Assembly: GCF_000270305.1 (NCBI RefSeq)
Contig: NC_015737.1
Span: forward strand, 430,501 to 494,500
DNA from: Clostridium sp. SY8519
GTDB taxonomy: Bacteria > Bacillota > Clostridia > Lachnospirales > Lachnospiraceae
Direction of reading: 5' to 3'
DNA length: 64,000 nt
Numbering within the stretch: position 1 is the stretch's first letter; every line of letters starts with the position of its first letter. Under the pieces are notes generated by a model. That model searched no databases and was not told where the DNA came from. It was given only the letters and a program-made list of their open reading frames with translations. The translations under genes were made by a program, and so were the position numbers. This document shows positions 1 to 7,842 of this stretch, piece after piece.

Positions 1-229
1 CCATATGACAGATCAGCACCAGTTCTTCCGGGCTTTCGCCTTCCAGCTCCGCCAGAAGCACCGGCCGCCCTTCTTCTGCCTCATGCAGCAGCAGTCTTCC
101 GTTTTCCGGCAGCACCGGTTCGATCTGATGTTTCAGATATTCCGCCACCTGCTGCTCGCCGGCCCCCGGATTGGTACTCTCGATCTGAATCAGCTCTTTC
201 GTCAGTTTCACTGCATCTTCTGTCTGCAT
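1..229 (-). CDS. M20-family hydrolase, N-terminal part (cut by window edge)
   Basis: Only the first 76 codons lie in the window; the gene runs off the left edge. The N-terminus reads like an M20 metallopeptidase: a helix with LTKELIQIESTNPG, then a beta strand ending LVLICHM, where the family has its first metal-binding His (usually GHxD). The ATG at 229 lies inside the last codons of yqeB, a 22-base overlap, so it is the last visible gene of the selenium hydroxylase operon. M20 hydrolases of the YgeY type are commonly found in such clusters, and that is the likely identity. Family call is good; substrate is unknown. Confidence 0.7.
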   Translation of the reverse strand, partial: MQTEDAVKLTKELIQIESTNPGAGEQQVAEYLKHQIEPVLPENGRLLLHEAEEGRPVLLAELEGESPEELVLICHM

Positions 230-1050
230 TCCATTCTCCTTCTTTCTTCTTTGCAAACCAGTTCCAGCACGCTTCCCGCAATACAGCGGGCCTTGTCGGA
301 TATGGTAAAGCAGTTGCTCAGTTCCTCTTTTCTCGGGTCAATGTCCGCAATCTTGAATCCTCTGGTCACCGGATAGCCGTCCCGTATCATCCCGCGGACA
401 ATTCCTGTCAGGGAAGCCAGTACCGGCCGGTCCCCATGAGAAGTGCAAATCCGGGCAATCGATTCTCCCTGTTCCACCAGACTTCCGATTTTGCATCCGT
501 CCCGAAGGATTCCCGCTTCCTCTGCGTGAATCACCCGTTCTTTTCCATAACCGCCGATGATTCCCGGGATTCCGGTATCCGGAATCGCGCTTCCTTCCCG
601 TATGATCCGTCCCAGATTGTGTCCGCGTTTCGTTTCAATGACTGCGTGCACATCCACTCCGGCCGTAAATCCGGGCCCCAGGCCGATCACCAGGTCTGCC
701 AGATCGATGCTGGTTCCGAGATTGCGTTTTGCCAGGATTGCGTCCACCACGGCCATATGGGGAACTTTGCGGATGCTTTCCCCCTCCGGATCCACCAGCA
801 GGGGGATCATCCCCGCGGCTTCGGTATCGGCGATTTCTTCCAATGACGCAATCTTCCTGGCTGTCAGCCCCTCGACAGTCGCGGTTCCGTCATATACTGC
901 CTCTGAAAAAGCCACCTGCCGCCGAATGGCAGCCGGCCGGCCGGTTTCCAGGACCAGCAGCGGAAACCCGGCGGAACACAGCCTGTGTATGGTCCCTGTG
1001 CTCAGATCTCCGGCTCCGCGGATAATAATTCTGTTTCCTGTTTCCATCAT
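208..1050 (-). CDS. yqeB: YqeB, selenium-dependent molybdenum hydroxylase maturation protein
   Basis: 280 residues. The N-terminus carries an IIIRGAGDLSTG glycine-rich segment, followed by a long EF2563/YqeB-type body with GLGPGFTAGVDVHAVIETKRG in the middle. YqeB is one of the marker proteins of selenium-dependent molybdenum hydroxylases and is thought to help insert labile selenium into the molybdenum centre; its exact reaction is not known. It follows the DUF3343 gene by about 60 bases and overlaps the M20 gene. It is in the same operon as selD and yedF, which supports the call. No truncation is seen. Confidence 0.88.
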   Translation of the reverse strand: MMETGNRIIIRGAGDLSTGTIHRLCSAGFPLLVLETGRPAAIRRQVAFSEAVYDGTATVEGLTARKIASLEEIADTEAAGMIPLLVDPEGESIRKVPHMAVVDAILAKRNLGTSIDLADLVIGLGPGFTAGVDVHAVIETKRGHNLGRIIREGSAIPDTGIPGIIGGYGKERVIHAEEAGILRDGCKIGSLVEQGESIARICTSHGDRPVLASLTGIVRGMIRDGYPVTRGFKIADIDPRKEELSNCFTISDKARCIAGSVLELVCKEERRRMECRQKMQ

Positions 1051-1112
1051 CTATCTGTCCTTTCCGTATATGCAAACCGGCGGAACAGAAAATCTGTTCC
1101 GCCGGTATCCGC

Positions 1113-1349
1113 TTATCCCCACATCTGAATCGTGTATACTCCCTGTATCTTCTGCTTCTGCAGCGCTGGTTTCCACTGCCGCGCCTCCTCCGGGGTCATA
1201 CGCCAGCAGAGTCCGCACCCGGCCGCCACATCCCCCGGCAAAGGTATGATCCTGCCCGGTATGTTCTGCTGTCTGCAGAATTCCTCCATCGCAAGCGCGT
1301 CTTCGGTTGTTGCGAAGGTCATGATACAGTAATCTTTTTTCTGACGCAC
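1113..1349 (-). CDS. DUF3343 small protein (putative Se/S carrier-like), copy 1
   Basis: 78 residues, starting at GTG 1349 with an AGGCGGTG ribosome site about 8 bases upstream. The fold has the pattern of DUF3343: a strand plus helix that begins ATTEDALAMEEFCRQQ, a middle IPLPGDVAAGCGLCW loop with two cysteines, and a C-terminal helix. DUF3343 proteins are annotated as putative selenium or sulfur carriers because of their cysteines and their recurrence in selenium clusters; there is no direct biochemistry that I know of. It sits between yedF and yqeB. A second DUF3343 gene lies in the same operon at 7561-7836. Confidence 0.8.
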   Translation of the reverse strand: MRQKKDYCIMTFATTEDALAMEEFCRQQNIPGRIIPLPGDVAAGCGLCWRMTPEEARQWKPALQKQKIQGVYTIQMWG

Positions 1350-1363
1350 GCTGATTCACCGCC

Positions 1364-1984
1364 TTACGGCCGGATGACATCCGATGCCTGCATCATCTTT
1401 TCCACGATTTCATACATGTTTCCGATGGTGCCCACCTGCACCCGGTCCTTGATCTTGTAAAAGTCCGCGCAGGTGCCGCAGGTAATGATTTTCACACCGG
1501 CTGCCTCCATATTTTTCAGATCTTCCAGAGAGTCTGACCCTTCGCAGGTCAGATAGGCCCCGCCATTGTAACAGAGGATATATTCCGGCAGTTCTTCCTG
1601 CTGGCTCAGGGCAAAGAGGAAGGATTTCATCAGAATCTTTCCCAGTTCCTCCGAACCGCTTCCCATGGTGCCGGCTGAAATCGCCACCACGGTTCCTCCT
1701 GTTTTGCGGGTTACGTCACAGACTTCTTCTGCGGCCGGCGCTGTCTTCATGTCTGCCACCTGATCCTCTGTCAGCGTCATATGCACCCGGTAACGGGCAG
1801 CGCCCAGCTTGCTGGAATCCACGCCGTATCCTTTCTGCCGGGCCATTTTGGTCAGGTTCTGGACAGAAGTCTCATTATCCACAAAGATCTCCAGTTCTCC
1901 CGCTCCGTCCATCTCCCGGATGGCATTTTTTGTCTTGACAATGGGAACCGGGCACACATCACCCATGGAATCTACTTTGATCAT
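1364..1984 (-). CDS. yedF: YedF, sulfurtransferase-like selenium metabolism protein
   Basis: 206 residues. An N-terminal TusA-like domain has the CPVP motif (Cys11), then comes a DsrE-like C-terminal domain with ISAGTMGSGSEELG and a CGTC pair. This two-domain arrangement is typical of YedF proteins that accompany SelD. The ATG at 1984 is preferred over the in-frame ATG at 2005 because a perfect AGGAGG lies at 1996-2001, inside what would otherwise be coding sequence. It lies 51 bases downstream of selD. Its likely role is to bind or pass activated selenium or sulfur; the precise step is not established. Confidence 0.88.
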   Translation of the reverse strand: MIKVDSMGDVCPVPIVKTKNAIREMDGAGELEIFVDNETSVQNLTKMARQKGYGVDSSKLGAARYRVHMTLTEDQVADMKTAPAAEEVCDVTRKTGGTVVAISAGTMGSGSEELGKILMKSFLFALSQQEELPEYILCYNGGAYLTCEGSDSLEDLKNMEAAGVKIITCGTCADFYKIKDRVQVGTIGNMYEIVEKMMQASDVIRP

Positions 1985-2035
1985 TTCTTTTATTTCCTCC
2001 TGCATCTTTCTTGGTATATTTCAGTTTTTTCGGAA

Positions 2036-3064
2036 TCAGCTGACCAGAATCTCCGGTTCTTCCCTTGCGGTCACTTCCCCCACTGCTGCCGCAGGGATTC
2101 CCTCCTGCCGCAGCGCGGCAGTCAGATCCCGGGCCTGCTCCGGCGGAAGGGCAAACAGCAGCCCGCCGGAAGTCTGGGGATCAAACAGAATCTCCTCCAT
2201 GGCAAAGGGCGTATCGCGAAACTGCACATGCGCGCCCACGTAATTCCGGTTTTTCTGGCCGCCGCCGGTGATCAGGAACTGCTCCGCATAGGACAGCGCG
2301 CCCTCCAGCACCGGAATCTGATTCTGCCAGATCCTGCAGGAACAGCGGCCGTCCATCATTTCATGCAGATGTCCCAGGAATCCGAATCCGGTGACATCTG
2401 TGCAGCTGTGCACATCATACTGGCGGCTGATGACAGAGGCTGCCCGGTTTAACGTGCGCATCTGGTCTGTGGCCTGGTGAAAAGCCTCTTCCGACGCTTC
2501 TCCCACCCGGTGGGCCGCACAGACAATCCCTGCCCCCAGTTTTTTGGTAAATACCAGCAGATCCCCCGGCTGGCAGGCATTGTTTGAATAAATATGATCC
2601 GGATGTACGGTTCCCATCACCGACAGTCCGTAACGGATCCCCTGATCCATAATCGAGTGTCCTCCCGCCAGCGTGCCACCGGCTTCGATCACTTTTTCCG
2701 AACCGCCCCGCATGATCTCTCCCAGGATATTCAGATCCATCTCCTCCGGGAAACAGACGATATTTAAGGCGGTCTTCACTTCCCCGCCCATGGCAAAAAT
2801 ATCGCTTAAGGCATTGGCCGCCGCAATCTGTCCGAACAGGTGGGGATCCTCCACCATCGGCGGGAAAAAGTCCAGCGTCTGAATCACCGCCGTGTCCTCT
2901 GAAATCTGATACACGGCTCCGTCATCCCTGCTGTCGTATCCGATCAGCAGGTGACTGTCTTTCGGTCCCCGGGGCAGCTTCTCCAGCACATGGCTCAGAA
3001 GCCCTGCCCCCAGCTTGGCGGTGCAGCCGCCGCTTTCACAGAAAATGATCGGTTTTTGTTCCAT
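2036..3064 (-). CDS. selD: SelD, selenide water dikinase
   Basis: 342 residues, normal for the family. SelD makes selenophosphate from selenide and ATP. The catalytic N-terminal segment reads SGGCTAK: Cys14 and Lys17 correspond to Cys17 and Lys20 of the E. coli enzyme. Cys14 is encoded by TGC, not TGA, so this is the cysteine form and not a selenoprotein. Further PurM-like motifs include ANALSDIFAMGG, LAGGHSI and CTDVTGFGFLGHL. It overlaps the molybdopterin-subunit gene by 29 bases, so the two are translationally coupled. No selA, selB or selC is in the window; here SelD most likely supplies the molybdenum hydroxylase. Confidence 0.95.
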   Translation of the reverse strand: MEQKPIIFCESGGCTAKLGAGLLSHVLEKLPRGPKDSHLLIGYDSRDDGAVYQISEDTAVIQTLDFFPPMVEDPHLFGQIAAANALSDIFAMGGEVKTALNIVCFPEEMDLNILGEIMRGGSEKVIEAGGTLAGGHSIMDQGIRYGLSVMGTVHPDHIYSNNACQPGDLLVFTKKLGAGIVCAAHRVGEASEEAFHQATDQMRTLNRAASVISRQYDVHSCTDVTGFGFLGHLHEMMDGRCSCRIWQNQIPVLEGALSYAEQFLITGGGQKNRNYVGAHVQFRDTPFAMEEILFDPQTSGGLLFALPPEQARDLTAALRQEGIPAAAVGEVTAREEPEILVS

Positions 3065-5471
3065 CTGTTTTTCGCCCCCTCATGGCAATCTGTTCCGCTG
3101 TAATCGGAAGCTCATAAAACCGAACGCCGCAGGCCCTGGCCAGCGCATCCGCAATCGCCGGACCCGGCGTATTGATCACGACTTCTCCGATGGACTTGGC
3201 GCCGAAGGGTCCCGTGGGTTCATAGCTGCCGACGACAGCCACCTCTATGCTGCCGATATCCAGCCGGCTCGGAATCTTATACTGCATCAGCGAATTTTCT
3301 CTCGGCATTCCGCGTTCGTTGTAATTGATATCTTCGGTAAGGGCCATGCCGATTCCCTGAAGGATCCCTCCTTCTGCCTGCACGCGCACCAGGTTCTCAT
3401 TCAGCGGCGTTCCGCAGTCTACGGCCGCGCAGTAACGCAGGACCCGGGCTTCCCCGGTAAGCAGGTCGGTTTCCACTTCCGCGGCTCCCACCATAAACGG
3501 CGGCGGGGACACGCTGGAACTGTGGGTTGCCGACGCCACCAGTTCGATATTGTTGTTGCACATGGAATGCGTGGCAATTTTCTCTAAAGTAATCGCGTCT
3601 TCTCCGCCATCCTTGCGGATGACTTCCCGTCCGTCAAAAATTACTTCGGAAGGATCGCAGTTCATCAGCTCCGCTCCCATCCGGCAGATCTGCTCCCGCA
3701 TTTTCCAGGCGCATTTTTCCACAGCTTTTCCTGTCACATATGCCGTGCTGGACGCATAAGAGCCGGAGTCGTAGGGCGATACATCCGTATCCGCGCTGTA
3801 TACTTCAATCTGTTCTACCGGGCATTTCAGGACCTCTGCCGCCACCTGGGCCATGGAAGTATCGCTGCCGGTACCCATATCTGCCGATCCAAGCACCAGA
3901 GAATAAAAACCGTCATCATTGATCTTCAGGGTGGCGCTTCCCACATCCACCGAAGAAATGCCGGATCCCTGCATCGCCATGGACATGCCGAGGGTACGCA
4001 CTTTGCCGTTTCCCATATCACGGATCGGGAAATTTCTGTCCCAGTCAATCATCTCCCGGACTTTCTGCAGGCACCGGTCCAGTGTTCCGCTGCTTAGTTT
4101 TTCTCCGTAATAAGCCGGCATACAGTCGCCTACCTGCACCATATTCTGCTCCCGCAGGCGAATGGGATCCATGGACAGCTTTTCCGCCAGCTCATTGACT
4201 GCGGATTCCACGGCAAACAGTCCCTGGGTCGCCCCGTATCCGCGGTAGGCCCCTGCAGACATATGATTGGTATAGACCACGTCTGACACAAAGCGGAAGG
4301 CTTCCGCTTTTCCGTACAGGGGAATAGATTTGTGGCCGGACAGGCCCACGGTGGTAGGGCCGTGTTCTCCATAGGCGCCGCTGTTTGACAGGGTATACAG
4401 ATCAATGCCCCGGATTCTGCCGTCTTTCATTGCGCCCAGACGGACATGCATCTCCATCTCATGCCGCGGGGAGGATGCCGTCTGTGCCTCTTTCCGGCTG
4501 AAAATGATTTTGCTTGGTTTTTTCGTCATCCAGGTGACAAAAGCAGGATAGACTTCTGACACTGCCGTCTGTTTCGCGCCGAAGCCTCCGCCGATCCGCG
4601 GTTTGCGTACCCGGATTTTGGATTTCGGGATATGCAGCGCATTGGCCACAATCCGTCTGACATGGAACACAATCTGCGTCGAGCTGACAATATCCAGTCT
4701 GCCATAGGTATCAATGGTGCAGAAGGTCTGAAACGTCTCCATCATGGTCTGCTGCACGGCTTTCGTGTGATATACATGGTCGATGACCACCTCACAGTCT
4801 GCCAGCACCTGTTCGATATCCCCTTCTCCGCAGGAATCGTGGGCCACCAGATTTCTTCTGTTGTCCGCGCCCACCGGACAGAGGCTTTCCCAGTTCTCCT
4901 CCGGATGCACCAGCACCGGGTTGTCCTTGGCGGTATGAAAATCAAGCACCGCATCCAGCACCTCGTACTCCACCCGGATCATGCGCAGGGCCTGATCGAC
5001 GCAGCGGTCATCTCTGCCGGCCACAATAGCCACCGGATCTCCCGCATACCGCACATGCCGGTCAAGAATCAGCCGGTCATAGGGACTCGGCTCCGGATAA
5101 GTCTGTCCCGCCTGGGTAAAGCGCCGCCCGTTCTGGTCAATATCCTGCCAGGTATAAATCGCCTCGATGCCGATCACCTGCCGGGCCGCTTCCGCATCAA
5201 TCTTTTTTACATAAGCATTCGCATGGGGGGAACGGAGCAGTTTGACGATCAGGCAGTCCTTCGGCGCGATGTCATCGGTGTATACCGGTTTTCCGGTCAC
5301 CAGCTGCATCGCGTCTTTTTTCCGGACTGGTCTGGATACCACGGTCAGTTCCTGTTCCACCTGCCCCCTTACTTTTTCTCCGGCCTTTGCCCTTCGTTCT
5401 TCGGCATACGTTTCCTCTCCGGTGGATTCGATTCCCTGCAGAACGGTTCTCTCTGTATCTTTATCTTTCAT
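3036..5471 (-). CDS. Molybdopterin-binding subunit, xanthine dehydrogenase family (selenium-dependent hydroxylase)
   Basis: 811 residues. This is the catalytic subunit of a molybdenum hydroxylase that oxidises an N-heterocycle or purine. The motifs GGGFGAK (294-300), GAYRGYGATQ (407-416) and C-terminal GPFGAKSIGE (754-763) are present; Glu763 is the expected catalytic glutamate. The start ATG 5471 has GGAGGAG seven bases upstream and overlaps the stop of the 2Fe-2S gene (ATGAAAGATAA); an earlier ATG in frame lacks such a site. Flanking selD, yedF and yqeB indicate the selenium-dependent type, in which selenium is bound without selenocysteine. The substrate cannot be read from sequence; purines or nicotinate-like rings are possible. 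Confidence 0.92.
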   Translation of the reverse strand: MKDKDTERTVLQGIESTGEETYAEERRAKAGEKVRGQVEQELTVVSRPVRKKDAMQLVTGKPVYTDDIAPKDCLIVKLLRSPHANAYVKKIDAEAARQVIGIEAIYTWQDIDQNGRRFTQAGQTYPEPSPYDRLILDRHVRYAGDPVAIVAGRDDRCVDQALRMIRVEYEVLDAVLDFHTAKDNPVLVHPEENWESLCPVGADNRRNLVAHDSCGEGDIEQVLADCEVVIDHVYHTKAVQQTMMETFQTFCTIDTYGRLDIVSSTQIVFHVRRIVANALHIPKSKIRVRKPRIGGGFGAKQTAVSEVYPAFVTWMTKKPSKIIFSRKEAQTASSPRHEMEMHVRLGAMKDGRIRGIDLYTLSNSGAYGEHGPTTVGLSGHKSIPLYGKAEAFRFVSDVVYTNHMSAGAYRGYGATQGLFAVESAVNELAEKLSMDPIRLREQNMVQVGDCMPAYYGEKLSSGTLDRCLQKVREMIDWDRNFPIRDMGNGKVRTLGMSMAMQGSGISSVDVGSATLKINDDGFYSLVLGSADMGTGSDTSMAQVAAEVLKCPVEQIEVYSADTDVSPYDSGSYASSTAYVTGKAVEKCAWKMREQICRMGAELMNCDPSEVIFDGREVIRKDGGEDAITLEKIATHSMCNNNIELVASATHSSSVSPPPFMVGAAEVETDLLTGEARVLRYCAAVDCGTPLNENLVRVQAEGGILQGIGMALTEDINYNERGMPRENSLMQYKIPSRLDIGSIEVAVVGSYEPTGPFGAKSIGEVVINTPGPAIADALARACGVRFYELPITAEQIAMRGRKTDGTKTDHFL

Positions 5472-5952
5472 TCCGCACTCCTCCGTCTGCCGTCTGGCGC
5501 CCGTGTTTCCAGTCAAGAAAGTTCCTTATGGCCCGCATCTGCCCTTCATAACCGCTGCAGCGGCACAGATTGCCCGCCAGATATTCCCGGATGGTCTCCT
5601 CATCAGGATCCGGATTTTCACGAAACAGCGCAATGGCATTCATGATCATTCCGGGATTGCAGAATCCGCACTGTTCCGCGCCCTGATCCGCCAAAAAGCT
5701 GCCGAATTCCGCTGCTTCTTCCTGAAGGCCTTCCAGAGTCGTCACTCTGCGGTCTGCCGCCCTGGCCGCCAGCACCGAGCAGGACAGTACCGGCTGATCA
5801 TCCAGGAATACGGTGCACAGGCCGCAGTTCGAGGTATCGCAGCCCCGTTTCACACTGCGGCACCCCAGTTCCCGGACCAGATCAATCAGCAGGGTATCCG
5901 GCCGGGCTTCCGTCACAACCCGTTTGCCGTTGAGTATGAATTTCAGTTCCAT
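5461..5952 (-). CDS. 2Fe-2S subunit of molybdenum hydroxylase
   Basis: 163 residues. Carries both iron-sulfur sites of the family: a plant-ferredoxin-type cluster with Cys38, Cys43, Cys46 and Cys58, and a second helical domain with Cys95, Cys98, Cys130 and Cys132 (CGFCNPG and CRCSGY). It passes electrons from the molybdenum subunit to the FAD subunit. It overlaps both neighbours (11 bases with the large subunit, 10 with the FAD subunit), typical of the small subunit of a three-gene hydroxylase. All ligands are intact. Confidence 0.95.
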   Translation of the reverse strand: MELKFILNGKRVVTEARPDTLLIDLVRELGCRSVKRGCDTSNCGLCTVFLDDQPVLSCSVLAARAADRRVTTLEGLQEEAAEFGSFLADQGAEQCGFCNPGMIMNAIALFRENPDPDEETIREYLAGNLCRCSGYEGQMRAIRNFLDWKHGRQTADGGVRNER

Positions 5953-6779
5953 GTTTCCGCTCCTTTCAGCTGCCGGATTGCTCTGCTGACCAGGACATTC
6001 ACCAGATGGCTCCTGTATTCCGCGCTTCCCCGCAGGTTACTGCCGGTAGGGATCTTTTCCACGGCATACGCGGCAAATTTTTCCGCTGCCTCTTCCGCAA
6101 GCGGTTCTGACAGCATCCCTTCCGCATCCTCCAGCAGGACCGCATGCTGCGGTCTGGCGCCTACAGAAAACCGCCAGGCTCCCTCCGTACTCCGGAACGC
6201 GGCACAGGTAAGGACCGGAAAATCTGTGCGGGAACGGCGGACGGACTGGTAAACCATGCGGCCCTTCTCCTTTTTTACGATCAGGCGAATCAGGATGTCT
6301 CTGTCCTTGGGCAGATCAACATAATCCCTCAGGGCCACCCGTCCCCCTTTGTACAGTTCCACATAGGTATCCATTGCCAGAAACAGCGTCAGCACATCGG
6401 AAAACCCGTATCTTCCGTAAATACTGCCGCCCACGGTGGCAAGGTTTCTGAACTGCACGCCTACAATATCTTTGACCGCCTGACGGGCTGCGCCTCCGGT
6501 ATAACGGTTCAGCCCTTCATGGATCTCCAGCTGCCGCAGCGTAACCATGCAGTCAATCTGAAATTCCTCCGCAGTCTCCCGAATCGTGTCCAGACGCAGT
6601 CCGGACAGGTCAATCGCGGTGTTGATGTTTCCCTGCTCCATCTTCGTCCAGAGCATTCCGCCGATCACCCGGCTGCTTTTCTTCTGATTCAGCTGCCAGG
6701 CTTCCTCCAGGCTGGAGGGTTTTTGGTAATTACGTATTCTGATCATTCTCCACGCTTTCATCCTACTAGCTTCGTTCAC
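5943..6779 (-). CDS. FAD-binding subunit of molybdenum hydroxylase
   Basis: 278 residues from a GTG at 6779 whose GTGA overlaps the stop of the activase gene; ATG codons at 6761 or 6746 are alternatives, and the family usually begins near MIRIRNYQKPSSLEEA. The PCMH-type FAD domain is visible with VIGGMLW, a FRNLATVGGSIYGRYGFSD segment and a C-terminal CO-dehydrogenase-flavoprotein-like domain. It probably delivers electrons to NAD or another acceptor. Shorter than many homologues but complete at both ends. Confidence 0.88.
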   Translation of the reverse strand: MNEASRMKAWRMIRIRNYQKPSSLEEAWQLNQKKSSRVIGGMLWTKMEQGNINTAIDLSGLRLDTIRETAEEFQIDCMVTLRQLEIHEGLNRYTGGAARQAVKDIVGVQFRNLATVGGSIYGRYGFSDVLTLFLAMDTYVELYKGGRVALRDYVDLPKDRDILIRLIVKKEKGRMVYQSVRRSRTDFPVLTCAAFRSTEGAWRFSVGARPQHAVLLEDAEGMLSEPLAEEAAEKFAAYAVEKIPTGSNLRGSAEYRSHLVNVLVSRAIRQLKGAETWN

Positions 6780-7549
6780 AGGTATCCTGCACTCAGCGCG
6801 GCCCCGATCGCTCCGGCGTATCTTCCGTCCGGACAGGCAGATATTTCTGTATGAAGCGCTTCTCCCAATGACCTTCTCAGATAGTCACAGGTACACAGCC
6901 CTCCGGTCAGACATACCATCCGGCCTTCCAGATCCGCTCTGCTGCATTGTGCCGCCACCTTGTTCACTATAGAATGTACCACACCATAGGCGATATTTGC
7001 ACGTTTTTCTCCACGGCCAATCAGACTGATGACCTCCGATTCCGCAAAAACCGTACACAGGGAGCTGATCTCGGTGCCGGACCCTTCCGCGGCAATGGCA
7101 CAGAGTTCTTCCGGACGGATGGCCATGGAGTTGGCCATTACTTCCAGAAAACGCCCGGTTCCGGCGGAACACTTGTCATTCATAATAAAATCCCGGACCA
7201 TTCCCTCCTCCATGCAGATGACTTTCGTATCCTGGCCGCCGATATCGACAATCACCAGACGGTCTGTCTGAAACAGCCAGGACGCCCCCCGCCCGTGGCA
7301 GGTAATCTCTGTGATCTGCTTATCCGCGTAAGGCACGGAGATCCTTCCGTATCCGGTGGCTACGCAGGGGTTTTCTGACGGATCGTACCCTTTCCGCACC
7401 AGATCCTTCCGGATCGCTTCCGCAGTATCCGCACTGCTCCATCCCGTCGGCTGCAGCTGTCTGTAAATCAGATTTCCGGATGTGTCAAACACCACCGTCT
7501 TGGCACCGGAGGATCCAATATCGATTCCAATATAATACATTGCGCACAT
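6776..7549 (-). CDS. HgdC-type ATP-dependent activase (BadF/BadG family)
   Basis: 257 residues. Member of the 2-hydroxyacyl-CoA dehydratase activator family, an ASKHA-fold ATPase homodimer that holds one 4Fe-4S cluster and fires single low-potential electrons into a partner enzyme. Motifs: GIDIGSSGAKT (8-18), VDIGGQDTK (101-109), and Cys127 and Cys165, which match the cluster ligands known from Acidaminococcus HgdC. Start ATG 7549 is chosen for the GAGG eight bases upstream; the longer frame reads back into the DUF3343 gene. Its partner is almost certainly the HgdB-like protein at 7843-9114, separated from it only by a DUF3343 gene. Confidence 0.9.
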   Translation of the reverse strand: MCAMYYIGIDIGSSGAKTVVFDTSGNLIYRQLQPTGWSSADTAEAIRKDLVRKGYDPSENPCVATGYGRISVPYADKQITEITCHGRGASWLFQTDRLVIVDIGGQDTKVICMEEGMVRDFIMNDKCSAGTGRFLEVMANSMAIRPEELCAIAAEGSGTEISSLCTVFAESEVISLIGRGEKRANIAYGVVHSIVNKVAAQCSRADLEGRMVCLTGGLCTCDYLRRSLGEALHTEISACPDGRYAGAIGAALSAGYL

Positions 7550-7560
7550 GCTCCGTTCCT

Positions 7561-7836
7561 CTAACAGAATCTGTCTCTTTTCGGGCGGATCTGGCAGGGC
7601 AGGGCAGCGATGGAGTGATACGCCGCCTGATGTCTGCTGATACATGCCCTGGCCCTCTCCACATCCTCCGGCTGCAGAAGCAGGGACATTCCGCAGCCGA
7701 CTTCCTTCTGCAGCACCCGGGGCGCCGGCGAGATCCGCGCCGGAATCTTCTCCTCCCGAAGCAGATCATAAAGCGCCATCCCCTGGGTATAGGTTTCAAA
7801 CAGAATATAATAATTAAGTTTCTCCTGCTGCTCCAT
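7561..7836 (-). CDS. DUF3343 small protein, copy 2
   Basis: 91 residues from ATG 7836 (a GTG at 7842, directly after the upstream stop, is an alternative). It shows the same layout as the copy at 1113-1349: N-terminal YYILFETYTQGMALYDLLREE, then a KEVGCGMSL loop with one cysteine where copy 1 has two, then a short helix. It sits exactly between the HgdB-like reductase and its activase. That position, plus a second copy next to yedF, suggests a small carrier working with the reductase; this is inference. The C-terminus is short and basic, ending with a cysteine. Confidence 0.78.
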   Translation of the reverse strand: MEQQEKLNYYILFETYTQGMALYDLLREEKIPARISPAPRVLQKEVGCGMSLLLQPEDVERARACISRHQAAYHSIAALPCQIRPKRDRFC

Positions 7837-7842
7837 GGACAC

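Noticed and set aside
557..1249. Long plus-strand ORFs opposite the selenium hydroxylase genes (also 4632-5645 and 5242-6252)
   Set aside because: They are antisense to genes with clear motifs, have no ribosome sites and show Arg/Pro/Ser-rich shadow composition.
2999..3064. Possible selenocysteine in SelD
   Set aside because: The catalytic position is TGC (cysteine) and there is no in-frame TGA.
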